DNA of 51,234 nucleotides from an uncultured Verrucomicrobia subdivision 3 bacterium (GTDB lineage: Bacteria > Verrucomicrobiota > Verrucomicrobiae > Limisphaerales > UBA11358). The position numbers were made by a program, and so were the translations under genes. Of this stretch, positions 19,014 to 26,830 are shown piece after piece (position 1 is the stretch's first letter; each line of letters starts with the position of its first letter). The stretch covers positions 1-51,234 of the forward strand of contig CAIXPZ010000072.1 in NCBI GenBank assembly GCA_903921455.1. Reading direction: 5' to 3'. The notes beneath the pieces were generated by a model. It was given only the letters and a program-made list of their open reading frames with translations, searched no databases and had not been told where the DNA came from.

Positions 19014-19268
19014 GGTCGGCCCACCGCTACGGCTAACCTCGTGACGGGCGAAACTCAAGCGTTAAAAATCTGGTAAGACAATATAAGCATTCAGCGTTCC
19101 CGTCTGCCAGCCGATATTTGGCCGCAAATTTGGACAACGCCAACCGATGGCAGTCCTGTCGTGGGACAAAAGCGGGAAATCTGCGCTTCGAACCGTTATG
19201 GCGTGAGATTTGCTTAAAATCCCTCGCCCTTTAGAAGGTTGACAGGGCGAACCCGAAAAACAAAAGTC

Positions 19269-20912
19269 ATGTCGAACATGGTTAAATCAAGATTTGCCGG
19301 TCTCCTCCGCGGTCTTCTGCGGCGCATGGATGCGGAAGACGCGCCGCCGGTGCCGGTGGCGCGTCCCGTCATGGCCACAGCGCCCGCAGCCCCCGTGATT
19401 CTGGCGGGCACCACGCCCGCAGCGCCACCGCCGACCGTCAGCCGGCCGGCCAATGCCAATGAGATTGCCCTGCCACTGGCCACCATCATCACCAGTCTGC
19501 CAATGGATTTACGCGCAAAAATCATGACCGTGCCGCCAGCCGACCTGACCATCAACCTGCCGGTGGAGACCGTGACGACCCAACTGGCATTCGGGGCCGT
19601 GAAAATTTCCTTCGGCGAACTCCGCCAGCTCGCGCCCGGCATCTTCGTCAATTCTGGAGGTGAACATGACAACAAACTCGTCAACCTACCGCTCAATGAA
19701 ATCCTGCCACGCCTGAATCCCGCGTTGCTCTCACGGCGCACCGCCCCGAAAGTGGAAGTGGGCGAGGATATCAACGGGCCATTCGACGGACACGGCAGCG
19801 GCGTTGCCTTCACCACCCAGCCGCTCAAATCGCCCACGCCCACGCCATTGCCACCACCAACCGCCCCGCGAGTGGAAAACCGTGTCGCGCCGCCGGTTCA
19901 ACCATCCGCGCCAATACCCTTTACGCCGCCGCCAAATTTGCAACGCCCCACCCCTGCAGCACCGCCGACACCGCCGGTTCAACCAGCGGCCCCCGCACCA
20001 GCAATCTCCCCAATTTCCGCTGCGCCCGTTCCCACGCCCGCCGCGCCGCGCCCGGAACCCACGCAGCCCACGATTTTTGCCGCGCTTTGGGATCTCGCGG
20101 AAATCTGGCCGGAGGATGTGCGCAATGAAATCTCTCAGTCTGCCTTGGCCAACGTCAGCGTCCCGCTCGCGGGCAGCGTGGTGGAAGCCGGCTTGAAACG
20201 CGGACGCATAACGATGCCATGGAAACAGCTTCGCACGCTGGCCAAGCCGAGTTCCCTAGCCTCACCAAATGACAATCTGGAATTGGAACTGCCATTGAAG
20301 GTGATTGCGCCGCTGTTTTTTGCCGCGCAAAAAAATTTACAAAAAACCAAACCCAAGGCCGCCGTCTCAGAGGAAATCCCGAATTTGTTTTTTGGCTTTC
20401 CGCAGGCCGCGCCGGCACCGCCAGTCAGCCTCCCAAAGCGACCGGAGCGAAAATCCCCGGATTCCAATTTCTATGTCTGGGGCGACGATGGCGAGACGCC
20501 AAAGGTGGAGGCGAATCCCTTTGTGGCGCCCCCCGTGCCGCAGACAGATTTCACCAGCCGCCAGGCTCCGCCGAAAGACGTGGTGGCCCGAGCGGTCGCG
20601 TTGCCGGGCGTGACTGGGGCACTGGTGACGCTGCCGGACGGCTTGCGGGTGGCGAGCGAGGTGCCGGCAGAGTTCAACGCGGACACGCTGGCAGCATTCG
20701 TCCCGCAAATTTTCGAACGGGTGAACCAAAGTGCAAAAGAGCTGCGGATGGGCTCGCTGAACAACGTGAGCTTCACGGTGGGCAATGTGCCGTGGCGGAT
20801 TTTCCGGGTGAACTCGGTGTATTTCGCGGCATTTGGCCGCGCCGGGGACACCTTACCGACAGTTCAGCTCACTGCGCTGGCGGGTGAACTGGATCGGAAA
20901 CGGACGCAATAA
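19269..20912 (+). CDS. Proline-rich protein with a duplicated unknown domain and a C-terminal roadblock domain
   Basis: This 547-residue protein is mosaic. After a basic start (MSNMVKSRFAGLLRGLLRR) and a Pro/Ala linker comes copy 1 of an unknown domain of about 95 residues (near 65-157). Its core reads LPMDLRAKIM, INLPVETV, GAVKISFGELRQLAP and LVNLPLNEILPRLNP. A long Pro-rich linker of about 110 residues follows, then copy 2 (near 273-363) with WPEDVRNEIS, VSVPLAGSV, GRITMPWKQLRTLAK and LELPLKVIAP. The last 110 residues look like a roadblock/LC7 domain (GVTGALVTLPDGLRVASEVP ... FTVGNVPWRIFRV). The gene ends 4 bp before the MglA-like GTPase, so it is likely a scaffold or regulator for it. The frame also opens from a TTG at 19239, but ATG 19269 is preferred. 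Confidence 0.88.
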   Translation: MSNMVKSRFAGLLRGLLRRMDAEDAPPVPVARPVMATAPAAPVILAGTTPAAPPPTVSRPANANEIALPLATIITSLPMDLRAKIMTVPPADLTINLPVETVTTQLAFGAVKISFGELRQLAPGIFVNSGGEHDNKLVNLPLNEILPRLNPALLSRRTAPKVEVGEDINGPFDGHGSGVAFTTQPLKSPTPTPLPPPTAPRVENRVAPPVQPSAPIPFTPPPNLQRPTPAAPPTPPVQPAAPAPAISPISAAPVPTPAAPRPEPTQPTIFAALWDLAEIWPEDVRNEISQSALANVSVPLAGSVVEAGLKRGRITMPWKQLRTLAKPSSLASPNDNLELELPLKVIAPLFFAAQKNLQKTKPKAAVSEEIPNLFFGFPQAAPAPPVSLPKRPERKSPDSNFYVWGDDGETPKVEANPFVAPPVPQTDFTSRQAPPKDVVARAVALPGVTGALVTLPDGLRVASEVPAEFNADTLAAFVPQIFERVNQSAKELRMGSLNNVSFTVGNVPWRIFRVNSVYFAAFGRAGDTLPTVQLTALAGELDRKRTQ

Positions 20913-20916
20913 AATT

Positions 20917-21531
20917 ATGGCCATCATCAATCAAGCGACCAAGGAATTGCAGGTCAAAATCGTGTATTACGGCCCGGCGATGGGCGGCAAGACGACAAAC
21001 CTCGTGCAAGTGCACGACCACGTCCAGACGACGGCGGGCAACAAGGGCAAGCTCGTTTCGCTGGCGACGAGTTCGGACCGCACGCTGTTCTTTGATTTTT
21101 TGCCGATCGAGGCGATGACGATCAAAGGCTTCAAGACGAAGTTCCAGCTTTACACCGTGCCGGGCCAGGTGATTTACAACACCACGCGGCAACTCGTCTT
21201 GCGCGGTGTGGACGGCATCGTGTTCGTAGCGGATTCGCAATACGAAAAAATGCCGGAGAACGTGGAAAGCTTCCAGAACCTGGTGGAAAACTTGAATTCG
21301 CTCAAGCTCAACCTCACCGAGATTCCCTACGTCCTGCAATATAATAAACGCGACCTGCCGAACGCCGCACCGACGGAATATCTGGATTACCTACTCAACA
21401 ACCGCGACGTGCAGGTGCCGTCGTTTCCGGGCACCGCGCACAAATGTGAAGGTGTGTTTGAGACGTTGAACATGATCACGCGCATGTTGCTCCAGAAATA
21501 TATCAACCAAGGCGCCCCGCACACTGCCTGA
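20917..21531 (+). CDS. MglA-type small Ras-like GTPase
   Basis: A 204-residue cytoplasmic GTPase of the MglA family, which controls polarity and motility in Myxococcus and has poorly known roles elsewhere. The P-loop is GPAMGGKTTN (19-28). The MglA hallmark TLFFDFLP lies at 56-63, the switch II region TVPGQVIYNTTRQLVLRG at 80-97 and NKRD (143-146) is the base-specificity motif. Cys/Ala variation in the last G-box (GTAHKCEGV) is normal for the family. The ATG at 20917 gives the typical N-terminus (MAIINQATKELQVKIVYYG); the longer frame upstream is inside the previous gene. It starts 4 bp after the preceding gene and ends 1 bp before the roadblock gene, the usual MglA-MglB pairing but in reverse order. 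Confidence 0.95.
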   Translation: MAIINQATKELQVKIVYYGPAMGGKTTNLVQVHDHVQTTAGNKGKLVSLATSSDRTLFFDFLPIEAMTIKGFKTKFQLYTVPGQVIYNTTRQLVLRGVDGIVFVADSQYEKMPENVESFQNLVENLNSLKLNLTEIPYVLQYNKRDLPNAAPTEYLDYLLNNRDVQVPSFPGTAHKCEGVFETLNMITRMLLQKYINQGAPHTA

Positions 21532-21532
21532 C

Positions 21533-22015
21533 ATGCCCACCCTGCCCCAACTCATCGAGGAAGATATTCAGCAGCTCGACGAGACGCTGCGGGAATTCAA
21601 CGCGCAGACTGAGGCAACCACGTCGCTGATCATTGACAAGGGCGGCTTCCTCATCGCCCATCAGGGCGATTCCTCGCAATTCGACCTCACGACCATTGGG
21701 GCACTGGCATCCGGTGCGTTCATGGCCAACCAGACTATCGCGGGCCTGGTGAACGAAAAGAATTTCAACAGCATCTACCAGCAGGGCGAAAAGTTCAGCA
21801 TGTTCGTCATCAACGTGGATGAACATTGCCTGTTGGCGGTGATTTTCCTGCAGCAAGCCGGCGTGGGGGTGGTGAAATTCTACGCTAGCTTTGCCGTCAA
21901 ACGCATCGCGCAGCAACTGATTCGCGCGCAGGAACGCAGCCCGGCGGCGGGACTGGACCTCTCGGAATTGAACGCCGCGAACCCGCAGGAATTTTTTCAC
22001 AAGAAAAACGGCTGA
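21533..22015 (+). CDS. MglB-like roadblock/LC7 protein
   Basis: This 160-residue protein carries one roadblock/LC7 domain over roughly residues 8-125. It shows the expected strand SLIIDKGGFLIAHQGD, the helix LTTIGALASGAFMANQTIAG, a central sheet (FNSIYQQGEKFSMFVINVD, LLAVIFLQQAGVGVVKFY) and a final amphipathic helix. MglB-type proteins act as GTPase-activating or exchange partners of MglA, so the neighbour at 20917 is the obvious target. The C-terminal 30 residues (LDLSELNAANPQEFFHKKNG) form a polar tail. The 1-bp gap to the GTPase supports stoichiometric production. Confidence 0.92.
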   Translation: MPTLPQLIEEDIQQLDETLREFNAQTEATTSLIIDKGGFLIAHQGDSSQFDLTTIGALASGAFMANQTIAGLVNEKNFNSIYQQGEKFSMFVINVDEHCLLAVIFLQQAGVGVVKFYASFAVKRIAQQLIRAQERSPAAGLDLSELNAANPQEFFHKKNG

Positions 22016-22076
22016 TTTTTTTCTGGTTTGCCGGCACACACGGTCGTAGCCTGACTTAAATTAATCCCCTCTATTT

Positions 22077-22583
22077 ATGGACATCGTCTTCAACTGTCCG
22101 AACTGCGACCAAGAACTCGCGGTGGACCAATCCGGGGCCGGCTCGCAAATTGACTGCCCCGCCTGCGGAGACCGGCTCACCATTCCGTCGAGCGGCAAAG
22201 TGACCACCGGCTCACTGCCGGCGGTGCCGCCGCCGCCTTCGCCAACGGCCAGCCCCATCGCCGCCTCCGCCGCCGCCAAGGTGCCGCTGCACCTCAAGGT
22301 GCCGGTGCGCGACACGCCGGGCGAATCGCTGATTGACAAACCCAAGCCGCCGCTGGAAGTCGTCCAGAAAGGCGCGGGCAAAAAACTGCGCCTCCACACC
22401 ATCCGCCGCGCGGCGTGCATCGAGTCCGGCCACGACAAGTTTGACGAGAAGGTCACGGCGTTTCTGCAGGAAGTCACCGAAACCAACCTTGTCGCCGTCC
22501 ACACGATCAGCTACGAGATGTTTGACGTGGGTATCCAAAAAATCATGACAGATTACGGCGTATTAATCATCTATCGGGGTTGA
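22077..22583 (+). CDS. Zinc-ribbon protein with a small conserved C-terminal domain
   Basis: The 168-residue protein begins with a four-cysteine zinc ribbon (FNCPNCDQELAVDQ ... IDCPACGDRLTIP), a motif often found at the N-terminus of PVC-group signalling proteins. A Pro/Ala-rich linker spans about residues 45-85. The C-terminal 60 residues form a compact alpha/beta unit (FDEKVTAFLQEV, NLVAVHTISYEMFDV, YGVLIIYRG) that I cannot name. There is no signal peptide. It lies 60 bp downstream of the MglB-like gene on the same strand and probably belongs to the same transcription unit. A role as adaptor in GTPase/roadblock signalling is inferred from position only. Confidence 0.82.
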   Translation: MDIVFNCPNCDQELAVDQSGAGSQIDCPACGDRLTIPSSGKVTTGSLPAVPPPPSPTASPIAASAAAKVPLHLKVPVRDTPGESLIDKPKPPLEVVQKGAGKKLRLHTIRRAACIESGHDKFDEKVTAFLQEVTETNLVAVHTISYEMFDVGIQKIMTDYGVLIIYRG

Positions 22584-22627
22584 ATGGCTTTGACTTGAGG
22601 GATATTGGCCGTTACCGTTTCGCGCAA

Positions 22628-23617
22628 ATGAATCGCCGGTTTGGCTTCTGGTTTTTGATCGTCACCGCGCTGGTGTTGTTGCCGGCGCGTTCGCCCGCTC
22701 CCTTGATGTATGTGCCCGGCGAGGGCTGGTATTACGAACCCTACGGCGAGACGGCCAAGTGGCAGCGCACCCGCGCCAAGGACCAGATACAGGTAGCCGA
22801 GGATGCGTTCGCGGCCAAGAATTATTCCACCACACTCCGCGCCGCGCATCGCGTTTTACGCGTCTGGCCGTTTTCAGATTACGCCCCGCGCGCCGCATAT
22901 CTGGTCGCCCGGTGCCAGGAAATTGATGGCAAGGACGAGGCCGCCTTTAATTCCTACCAAAGCATCATTGAAAAATATCCAAAGAGCACGCAATACAACG
23001 AAGTGCTGTGGCGGCAGTTCGCCATCGCCGGCCGCTTCCTTAACGGGCAATTTTTTAAACTGTGGAACCTGATCCCGATTTATTCCTCGATGGACGAGAC
23101 GGCGAAACTCTACGACAAAATTGTCGCCAACGGTCCTTACAGCGAGGTCGCCCCGCACGCTCAGTTGAACATCGGGGCTGCGCGGGAAAAACAAAAAAAT
23201 TTCGCCGATGCCGTCAATGCCTACAACACTGCGGCTGACCGCTACAACGGCCAACCGCTGATTGCCGCCGACGCCATGTATCGCGCCGGGGTAGCGTGGC
23301 ATAGACAGGCCGACACCGCCGAATACGACCAGAGCGCAGCCGCTCAAGCCATCGCGGCTTACACGGATTTTCTGGTGGTCTTTCCCGACGACAAACGCGT
23401 GCCGGACGCCCAAGCCGCCGTAACCAAACTCAAGGCCGAGCAAGTGCGCGGCAGTTTTCAGATCGCCAAATTTTACGAAAGCAACCGCAAGTGGGCCGGG
23501 GCCATCATCTATTATAACGATGTGCTCCAATTGGATGCCAATTCGCCGCTCGGCGCCCAAGCCCGTCAGCGTATTGAAATCCTGAAGCCCCGGTTGCAAG
23601 CCACGCCCCAAAAGTAA
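22628..23617 (+). CDS. BamD/YfiO-like tetratricopeptide-repeat exported protein
   Basis: The 329-residue protein has a signal peptide (MNRRFGFWFLIVTALVLLPARSPAP) followed by a chain of TPR-like helical pairs: DAFAAKNYSTTLRAAHRVLR, RAAYLVARCQEIDGKDEAAF, QLNIGAAREKQKNFADAVNA and KFYESNRKWAGAIIYYNDVL. The pattern matches outer-membrane assembly lipoproteins of the BamD/YfiO type, which help insert beta-barrel proteins. No clear lipobox cysteine follows the signal peptide, so it may be periplasmic or use another anchor. ATG 22628 is preferred over a TTG at 22580, which overlaps the previous stop. It is followed after 6 bp by an LptE-like gene, so an envelope-assembly role is plausible. Confidence 0.88.
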   Translation: MNRRFGFWFLIVTALVLLPARSPAPLMYVPGEGWYYEPYGETAKWQRTRAKDQIQVAEDAFAAKNYSTTLRAAHRVLRVWPFSDYAPRAAYLVARCQEIDGKDEAAFNSYQSIIEKYPKSTQYNEVLWRQFAIAGRFLNGQFFKLWNLIPIYSSMDETAKLYDKIVANGPYSEVAPHAQLNIGAAREKQKNFADAVNAYNTAADRYNGQPLIAADAMYRAGVAWHRQADTAEYDQSAAAQAIAAYTDFLVVFPDDKRVPDAQAAVTKLKAEQVRGSFQIAKFYESNRKWAGAIIYYNDVLQLDANSPLGAQARQRIEILKPRLQATPQK

Positions 23618-23623
23618 GCCGCC

Positions 23624-24136
23624 ATGCGCGCCGTAAAACTTCTCCTTCCCTGCCTCGTAGCGCTGGCCTTGTCCGGTTGTGGCGGCTATCGCCTCGGTTC
23701 GGTGAATGGCGATGTGGCCGGTGAAAAGACCGTGGAGATCCAGCCATTCAACAACCAAACGCTTCAGCCACGCCTCGGTGACACGGTTACGCAGGCCTTA
23801 CGCGAACGGGTGCAGACCGACGCCACCTACCGCCTCGCGACGCGCGAATCGGGCGACCTGATTATCAGCGGCGTCATCAAGGGCTATGACCGCGAAAGTC
23901 TGGGCTATTTGAACCGTGACGCCTCGACCACCCAGAATTACCGTGTCGGGGTAACTGTTCACGTCATTATTCGCGAGCGGGTCTCCGGAAAAACCATTCT
24001 CGAACGCGATGTGAAAGGCCACACGCTCGTCAATGTCGGACCCGACTTCGCCAGTTCCGAGCGACAGGCAGCTCCATTGCTTGCCGCGAATCTGGCGCAA
24101 AACATCATTGAACTGCTGGCGGAAGGTGCCTGGTAA
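23624..24136 (+). CDS. lptE: LptE-like LPS-assembly lipoprotein
   Basis: A 170-residue lipoprotein precursor: MRAVKLLLPCLVALALSGCGGYRLG has a lipobox (LSGC) with Cys19 as lipidation site, immediately followed by the GYRL/GYxx stretch typical of LptE. The rest alternates strands and helices (VEIQPFNNQTLQPRLGD, VTQALRERVQTDATYRL, LIISGVIKGYDRESLGY, HTLVNVGPDFASSE) as in the alpha/beta LptE/RlpB fold. LptE plugs the LptD barrel that delivers LPS to the outer leaflet. It sits 6 bp after the BamD-like gene, so the two envelope genes are probably coexpressed. Confidence 0.9.
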   Translation: MRAVKLLLPCLVALALSGCGGYRLGSVNGDVAGEKTVEIQPFNNQTLQPRLGDTVTQALRERVQTDATYRLATRESGDLIISGVIKGYDRESLGYLNRDASTTQNYRVGVTVHVIIRERVSGKTILERDVKGHTLVNVGPDFASSERQAAPLLAANLAQNIIELLAEGAW

Positions 24137-24203
24137 ATTTATTTGAAACTTTCCGACGGATTCGCCAGTCTGGAAACTTGAACAGTTAAACCAATAAATA
24201 ACT

Positions 24204-24590
24204 ATGAAAAAACATATCGCTCTATATGCCATCGTGGCGGCAGCCTTGCTATCCGCGCCGACCGTTATTCGCGCCGAAGACAAACCGGCCGCCAAATCTG
24301 ATTCCACCGAACCCGCCGCCCCCGGCAAGAAACACGGGGTTTTGCCATTTCACGGCAAAGTGACAGCCGTTGACACCACGGCCATGACCGTGACCATCGC
24401 CACCCAGACTTTCAACATCACCTCCGACACTAAGATTGCAAAGGCTGGCAAGCCCGCCACGTTATCAGACATTACCGTCGGCGAAGCCATTCGCGGCGCT
24501 TACAAAAAGGACGACGCCGGGAAATTGAACGCCACGACCATTCATATTGGTGAAAAGGGCGAACCCAAAAAGAAGAAGAAAGCGGAATAG
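24204..24590 (+). CDS. Small exported protein with one OB/DUF5666-like domain
   Basis: The 128-residue product has a cleavable signal peptide (MKKHIALYAIVAAALLSAPTVIRA-E), an acidic/Pro linker and a small beta-rich domain (FHGKVTAVDTTAMTVTIATQ, FNITSDTKIAKAGKPATLSD, VGEAIRGAYKKDDAGKLNAT). The layout resembles DUF5666-type periplasmic domains. The C-terminus is a run of lysines (GEPKKKKKAE), unusual for an exported protein and perhaps able to bind nucleic acid or anionic glycans. It lies 67 bp after lptE and is followed by a strong terminator. The function is unknown. Confidence 0.83.
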   Translation: MKKHIALYAIVAAALLSAPTVIRAEDKPAAKSDSTEPAAPGKKHGVLPFHGKVTAVDTTAMTVTIATQTFNITSDTKIAKAGKPATLSDITVGEAIRGAYKKDDAGKLNATTIHIGEKGEPKKKKKAE

Positions 24591-24612
24591 CCCAGAGAAA
24601 AATCTCAACGCA

Positions 24613-24639
24613 GGCGGACGGCAACGTCCGCCTTTTTTA
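24613..24639 (+). terminator. Rho-independent terminator
   Basis: A perfect 8-bp stem GGCGGACG/CGTCCGCC with loop GCAA is followed by TTTTTTAT. It closes the rightward block ending at 24590, just before the convergent kinase gene. Confidence 0.9.
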
Positions 24640-24640
24640 T

Positions 24641-25651
24641 TTACTGCCGACGCCACCAACTTGTCATCCGCTTGGGCTGCTGCGCCTGCTCAGGTGCCTG
24701 CGACTGCTGACGCAGCAGCATGCTACGGGCGGCTTCCAGGGCCATGATGAATTCATCGTAGCTAAGAAAACGGTCGCTGGGATTCTTCGCCAGCGCGCGA
24801 CCCAACGCATCACTGGTGGCCTGCGAAATTTCCGGCACCACCAGATTCGGCGGCGTCAACGGCGTCTGCACCTGCGCGATAACCACTTCCTCCACCGTCG
24901 GGGCGTCGAACGGCACATGACCGGTAATGGCGTGATACAGCGTCGCGCCGAGGCTATACATGTCGGACAAAAAAGTTTCCGGCTCGCGCTTGATTTTTTC
25001 CGGGGCGACGTAATACGGCGTGCCCCGCGTGAATTCCGCGCCTTCGGCCTCCGCATCCGTTTTACGAGCCAAGCCGAAATCCACCAGCTTCGGCTCGTGG
25101 TCGGTGTTAAACAGAATATTTCCCGGCTTAATATCGCAGTGCAGCAAATCGTATTTCAACGCCATGTCCAGCGCCGAGGCGATTTTGATGCCGATATCGA
25201 GCACCTGCAATTCCGGCAGCGAATGCAGTTTTTCAATCCGCGCGTCGAGACTGCCTTGATCCGCGATTTCCATCACGAGATAACGTTCACCTTCCCATTC
25301 ATCAAACGTGTAGATGTGGATGATATTGGTGTGGTTGAGCTTGGCGCAGGCGCGGGCTTCGAGGTAAAAGCTTTCGAGCATCTTCGGCTCGTCGAGCAGC
25401 TCCTTTTTCATCAGCTTCACGGCCACGAGCCGCTCCAGCGTGATGTCCCATGCGCGGTAAACCGTGCCCATGCCGCCGGAGGCGATTTTGCTGCGCAGCT
25501 CGAATTGCCGCAGCATCATCGGCATCATGATGGCATGACCACACTTTTTGCACGGCTCGGAAGCCAGCGGCGGCAAATCGCCCGGAATGAACGTCTTCGC
25601 GTCGCAGCCCGGACAGGTCACCATCTTCAGCGGTCGTGTGCCTTCGCTCAT
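24641..25651 (-). CDS. Serine/threonine protein kinase with N-terminal zinc ribbon
   Basis: The 336-residue protein begins with a four-cysteine ribbon (Cys13, Cys16, Cys34, Cys37). A Hanks-type kinase domain follows from about residue 50: glycine loop IASGGMGTVYRAWD, ATP-binding Lys79, helix-C Glu98 region, catalytic loop HCDIKPGN (171-178) with Asp173 and Asn178, and the magnesium motif DFG (191-193). The usual HRD arginine is Cys172, so it is a non-RD kinase, normally regulated without activation-loop phosphorylation. There is no membrane segment or sensor domain; a Gln/Ala-rich C-terminal tail ends the protein. Its partners are unknown. It is convergent with the 24204 gene. Confidence 0.93.
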   Translation of the reverse strand: MSEGTRPLKMVTCPGCDAKTFIPGDLPPLASEPCKKCGHAIMMPMMLRQFELRSKIASGGMGTVYRAWDITLERLVAVKLMKKELLDEPKMLESFYLEARACAKLNHTNIIHIYTFDEWEGERYLVMEIADQGSLDARIEKLHSLPELQVLDIGIKIASALDMALKYDLLHCDIKPGNILFNTDHEPKLVDFGLARKTDAEAEGAEFTRGTPYYVAPEKIKREPETFLSDMYSLGATLYHAITGHVPFDAPTVEEVVIAQVQTPLTPPNLVVPEISQATSDALGRALAKNPSDRFLSYDEFIMALEAARSMLLRQQSQAPEQAQQPKRMTSWWRRQ

Positions 25652-25795
25652 GTGAGTGCCGTCAATCTACCACGCCCGTCAAATTCGACAAGCGGGGAAA
25701 AATTTTCCACCCCGTGACGCTTCGCCGGCGGGCAAAGAATAAATCATATAACAATTTCAGTTTGTTCCTTCCGCGCTGCCCCGTAAAATCTTTGC

Positions 25796-26830
25796 GTGCT
25801 GGAAATTCTCACAACTCAACTCGCTGCCGCGCACTCTTTGACGGCGGAGCAAGTGCGTCAGGCTGTCGAACATCTGACCGCCGAAAATTTTCCGGTGACG
25901 GCGAAGGCCGCATTTCTTAGCGCTCTTGCAAACAAAGGCGAGACGCCGGTGGAAATCGCCGCATTCGCCGCCGCGCTGCGCGAGAAATCCGTGTCACCCC
26001 CCCTTGACGCCGCGACACGCAACCGGGAAATCCTCGACATCGTCGGCACCGGGGGCGATCGCTTGAGCACCTTCAACATTTCCACCACCGCGGCCATCCT
26101 GTGTGCCGCCGCCGGCGTGATGGTCGCCAAGCACGGCAACCGCGCCGTCACCTCGTCCGTCGGCAGCGCGGACGTCATCGAGGCGCTCGGCATCAAGGTC
26201 AACTTGTCCCCTGCGGACGCCGCCCACGCTTTGCGCGAACATCATTTTGCCTTTTTCTTCGCGCCAAATTTTCATCCGGCGTTCAAGAGCATCGCCGCCG
26301 CACGGAAATTGTGCGCCGAGCGCGGCCAGCGGACCATCTTCAATATTCTGGGCCCGTTGCTAAACCCTGCGCGGCCGTCGGCTTCGCTCGTTGGTGTGCC
26401 GCGTCCGGAACTATGCGAGCCGATGGCGCAGGCGTTGCAAACTTTGGGCGTCCGACGGGGCATGGCGGTCTGCGGACAAGCGGATGGGAAAAATCTGGAT
26501 GAGCTTTCCACACTGGGCACCACGCACATCGCGGAATTTTATCAGGAGCGCGGCTTTACCACCTCGGTCTTGTCGCCAGAAAATTTCCCATTGCAACCCG
26601 CGACGCTGGCCGACTTGCATGGCGGCGACAAACTGGTGAATGCCGAAATCATCCGCCGGATCTTGCGCGGCGACGAACGCGGGCCGAAGCGCGACGCCGT
26701 TTTGATCAATGCCGGCGCGGGTTTGTTCGTGGCGGGGAAAGTGAAGTCATTGGCGGAAGGCTGGGAACTGGCGGGCGAAACGATCGATGGCGGCGCGGCG
26801 GCGGCCAAGCTCGCGGAACTGGCGAGCTGA
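25796..26830 (+). CDS. trpD: Anthranilate phosphoribosyltransferase
   Basis: The enzyme transfers phosphoribosyl from PRPP to anthranilate, the second committed step of tryptophan synthesis. The 344-residue length fits TrpD. Visible motifs are the PRPP-binding GTGGD followed by TFNIST, the KHGNRAVTSSVGSAD loop, the conserved NILGPLLNPA stretch and a C-terminal NAGAGLFVAGK. The GTG at 25796 gives the normal short N-terminus (MLEILTTQL). No other trp gene lies in the window, so the pathway is dispersed. It is convergent with the Sel1-repeat gene, with no spacer. Confidence 0.96.
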   Translation: MLEILTTQLAAAHSLTAEQVRQAVEHLTAENFPVTAKAAFLSALANKGETPVEIAAFAAALREKSVSPPLDAATRNREILDIVGTGGDRLSTFNISTTAAILCAAAGVMVAKHGNRAVTSSVGSADVIEALGIKVNLSPADAAHALREHHFAFFFAPNFHPAFKSIAAARKLCAERGQRTIFNILGPLLNPARPSASLVGVPRPELCEPMAQALQTLGVRRGMAVCGQADGKNLDELSTLGTTHIAEFYQERGFTTSVLSPENFPLQPATLADLHGGDKLVNAEIIRRILRGDERGPKRDAVLINAGAGLFVAGKVKSLAEGWELAGETIDGGAAAAKLAELAS

